A stretch of DNA of 64,000 bases from Siderastrea siderea (Eukaryota > Cnidaria > Anthozoa > Scleractinia > Rhizangiidae): the NCBI GenBank assembly GCA_964030785.1, contig OZ034968.1:34861186-34925185 (forward strand), in the 5' to 3' direction. This document shows, piece after piece, positions 60,562-64,000 of this stretch. The notes beneath the pieces were generated by a model. That model was not told the origin of the DNA. It saw nothing but the letters and a program-made list of their open reading frames with translations, and searched no databases. Made by a program: the position numbers and the translations under genes. Positions within the stretch are counted from its first letter, which is position 1. The number at the start of each line of letters is the position of its first letter.

Positions 60562-63500
60562 GGACGGTGGCCCCTAATAGGAAGGCATTTTTTCTTATTT
60601 GTCCCCATGTGGGATTTGTTCCTCGTACTTAAGGCTGTTGAAATCCAAAAAGAAAATGGGGGGTTACTGTGCTTTTTTCAGAGATAGTTAGGCCCAAATA
60701 TGGTAAAAAAGTGCTGATTGAGCATTTTTAAAAAATTAGGAAAAATAACTTTTTCAAATAAAAGATAGCCACTATTTGACTTAAGAAGGAGATGAAGAGG
60801 TCTAGACTGATAGGTGCTTTGTAATGAATAACAAAGATACAATTCTCAACATGCTGCCGAATTCTATATGCGAATTTCCTGTTCTTGGCGGGCCATTATT
60901 TGACCCAGTAGATTGGAACGTTTTGTAAAATTACTTTTGACAGACGGTTTTTCTTCTGAAAAAAAGTATTTCACAATACCGAACAGTTGTCCTGCTTTTG
61001 ATTGATTACATAGAAACTAGGGGTAACCGTGCATTTTAAAAAGTTAACTTCACTTTTTCCTAACTCACGCACGACATGTTTCCATCAGTGACGATTTTCT
61101 TGACGCTCTCCTCCCCGGTGGGGAATAAAATGTAAGTCGAAGTGATGGATGCTGGGAATCGAAGATGGCGGAGCGGACGCGTGGTGAAAGGATGCAGCAA
61201 AGCAAAATCCCCGTAAAACATCGATTGATTTTATCTCTGCCAACTGTATGGGGATTTTACAATTGCCTTATCAAAGAACATACTATAACGGAGTGCCGTT
61301 AGGCGATTTCATTGTTCAATGAATGTTGTGCAGCGAGAATCTTGATTGCTGTTTACATGCTTGGAAGTTCTAGAACGCTACTGCAAATTGTCAGTGGGGT
61401 CAGACCAAGCCTGTTATATATATATAGCTAGGCTAGCTAGCCAAACCCTGGAGCTCCCATAAATAAGCTGGTGTTCGTTTCTCAAAAACCGGGCCCAAAA
61501 TTTTTGCGGGGCTAGTTTCGGGCGCGATGTTCTTTCGAAAGTGTTTGCACAACGCCGCAAATTTTAGCAAAATTTTCCCGCGAATTGCTTCACAACAATC
61601 CGAACTCGAAAGTCACACTACTGTTGTTATTAATTTTTTGTCGAGCTTCAAACTGTCTGCATGAAATATTTTCTTCCTCTTGCGCCGTGTTCCTTGGTTT
61701 TTACAATGTTTCAATATTCTGTCATTTAACTGTCAAGGCGTGTCAAATCATCTCAGACTTTTTGGCTGTTTGTTTGAATGAACTGGAAACGTCGCTTATC
61801 TACAGCAGCTAAATATAACTTATTGTTTTGGTTTTCATCGTGTTCGGATCTTGACAAATATTAAACACGAAATGCCACTAAATCGGAATCTTTAGCTCTG
61901 AAGCGAACTAACCTAGCTGTAATCAAAAGTTGAAATTTCTCGTCAAGTTTTCGATTTGTTCCTTCTCATTCGGCTAGATCGCTCAGTGGAGTTATCAAAA
62001 TCGGCTACTCGTCTACTTCAGCAGGTCAACCTGATTTCATTCCATCGGTTGCTGCAGTTTATAACAGCTATCGACATATTTCCAGACCGAGAGGAGGTTG
62101 GTTTTCTTTTACTATTTCATAGACTATCGCGCGGGTCAGTTAGGTGCCGCTTTTGTTTTTCTTTCAAGAAGTTGCTTCACAATTTGTTTACGCTTTTGAC
62201 TCTTTCTAATCTCTTTCGAACAAATTACAAATGGAAAGAGTTTTCATCAGATGTAAGCCTTAGATACGTTTCCTTTCCCTCTGCTAAGAAAATGCCACAC
62301 GTGGAAATGACAACATGTTAGTACCTTAAAAATAGGAGTGATTATTTCACTGCAAAAGATCTGAAATACAATACTGCTCGTAAGTGTCTGAAACTTTCGG
62401 TTTTCGCGTTAGGTGAGACACAGTTTCAATCTAGACAAGTAGTTTGCTTCAAATTTGTCCTCTAGACAGTTCTTTTTACGACTTTCATTTTGAAACACTG
62501 TTTTAAAAGCATTCTAAAAGAGAGAGAGGAAAGCCATGCCATCATAAAACTTCGTACTTTTCTACTAATTGTTCTGCGTTTTTATCCTGATCACGCTAAA
62601 CACTCATACATTGGAGTGCATTTGTGGTTTGTAAAGATTCTTCTCAACTCATTGGCCCCTAAAATACAGTACATTTCAGTCGTTATTCGCCAAAAGATGA
62701 AAAACGACAATGGGAAAACATAAAGGCAAAAAAAAAAAAACAAAAAAAAAAAAAAACACAAACAGAATGCGGACCGCTGAGGGAACAGTGAAGTTGACCT
62801 ATTTTTCTTCAAAAACAAGACTTCAGCCCAACTTTCACGGGCAGCTCTTCTTCCAGCATTCTTTGGAAAGCTAATTAACTTCAAGGAGAGTACTCGTGAA
62901 ACTGCAGTTGCTCTAATAATGCCATTTTAACTTGCTGCTGGTAGCGACTTCATAGATTTGTCAATGTAAAAACGAATTTCTTACTGATTCGTATGCATCC
63001 TGCTGGCTGTTAAGTTCTGTCAACCATCAAACAACTTTGCTAAAATAAATAGTATTGCTACCGGCGGCATCTGGCAGTTTACCGGCAAAAATTACCCAAA
63101 AAAGGTTCTTGAAAGCTTCCAAGCACATGTAAATTATGGAGGAAAATGGCACAAGTTTTTCGCCTGCGAAGTGTTATTCGGCAAAGTGATTTAACTCGCG
63201 ATCAGTTGCTGTATTATTTTGTTCCAAAGATTTAAAAAATTACTCGGAAGCAATTCCATTCGATCATTCGCTTTAACATCTTAAGAATATCATTTTCGAC
63301 ATAGGAAGTCTCTCAATTAAACAATTCTTATAATATGTAAATCCACAATCAAATTGGTAATTTTCTTTACCGTGGAAGTGGAAGCAAAGTATTTGAGAAT
63401 TTAACCGAAAGGTTGACGCTCTCGTGGTCTTTTAAGAAGGTCGCTTTCCAGACATCCTCTGAAAAACAAGTCTGTTCAGCTAACACGCCGAGGTCCACTG

Positions 63501-63824
63501 TTCGTCCACCTTCTCGCCAAGTCAACTTCGTCCCTTCCCGCTACGTTCCTTGTTTCGCTTGTTGTGGGAAGCCGGTGTCGATGTTTGTTTTTTGTCGCGC
63601 TTCGACGGCCCGGATTCTTTCATTAACCTACCATTTCGTTTATGGTTTCCCGTTCCCCATTTGCGGGTCGACACTCCCACAGCGGAAGCGAAATACAAAA
63701 ACAACAACTCAATACACCTAAAATTTTATTTTCGCACCACTGCACATACAGGAATCGCGCGATCGCGCGGGATGAACGCGCGATGCGCAGAAAATGTGCG
63801 CGTTAGCAATAGGGGCCACCGTCC
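60562..63824. mobile_element. 3.3-kb TTAA-flanked element without transposase
   Basis: Termini GGACGGTGGCCCCTA and TAGGGGCCACCGTCC, each flanked by TTAA (60558-60561, 63825-63828). The interior has only short frames; none is supported. Non-autonomous, piggyBac/Kolobok-like by its duplication. Confidence 0.65.
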
Positions 63825-64000
63825 TTAAAGTGTTGCACGATTATTCTACTAGCGCGTGCTCTATATGAGGTGACAAAACAAACGCGAGTGAAGTAGAATG
63901 TTTGTTGTAAGTAATTCTCAACTTCAGTAATATTTGTCAGGGGATTTTCAGTTTTTTGGACATATTTTAGACAAAACTTTCACTTCACCGCGGCTCTTAA

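Overview
This window is nuclear DNA of an animal, most likely an anthozoan cnidarian and probably a stony coral. It has intron-rich host genes with GT-AG junctions, AT-rich introns full of small inverted-repeat transposons, and a tRNA-Ser-headed SINE. The only clear single-copy host gene is a MAP2K5 (MEK5)-like kinase on the + strand. Eight of its exons lie between 121 and 39965 (no exon beyond that was found). One intron, 5130-38685, is about 33.6 kb because mobile elements have piled up in it.

Inside that intron the elements are nested and each layer has its own target-site duplication (TSD). The outer layer is a 32.7 kb TTAA-flanked element (5629-38351) with terminal inverted repeats (TIRs) of about 1.48 kb. 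Its left TIR is split by a 4.3 kb fold-back element (6371-10675, TSD AGAA). Its interior holds a 22.1 kb Polinton/Maverick (adintovirus-like) endogenous virus (13734-35863, TIRs about 474 bp, TSD ATATG). The virus is in turn split by a 2.1 kb Tc1/mariner-type element (19853-21959, TSD TA).

The virus has a left block mostly on the minus strand (14.0-17.4 kb) and a right block on the plus strand (17.5-35.5 kb). Recognisable genes are a GRF-type zinc-finger protein, a two-membrane-helix SLATT-like protein (broken by the mariner insertion), a retroviral-type integrase with a chromodomain-like tail, a penton/minor-capsid candidate (one in-frame TGA), a major capsid protein, an adenain-like cysteine protease and an FtsK/HerA-type packaging ATPase. 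There are also several small basic proteins that share a Q-x-G-G motif, probably the protease cleavage site. No full DNA polymerase B is present; only what looks like its N-terminal domain remains. Many genes have their own TATA box 30-70 bp before the start codon. The right-end gene is spliced, and its terminal exon cassette has been triplicated against the TIR.

Downstream (40-64 kb) lie a five-exon DDE integrase-like gene with all splice phases intact, a young BEL/Pao retrotransposon (LTRs differing at one visible base, TSD ATGGG), and a minus-strand E3 ligase with zinc-finger, CUE and HECT parts. These are followed by a Thr/Ser-rich secreted or stalk-like gene on the + strand, Penelope-like (GIY-YIG) fragments next to ATT microsatellites, and several short transposons, two more with TTAA duplications. 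Functions were assigned by reading motifs by eye; no database search was run.
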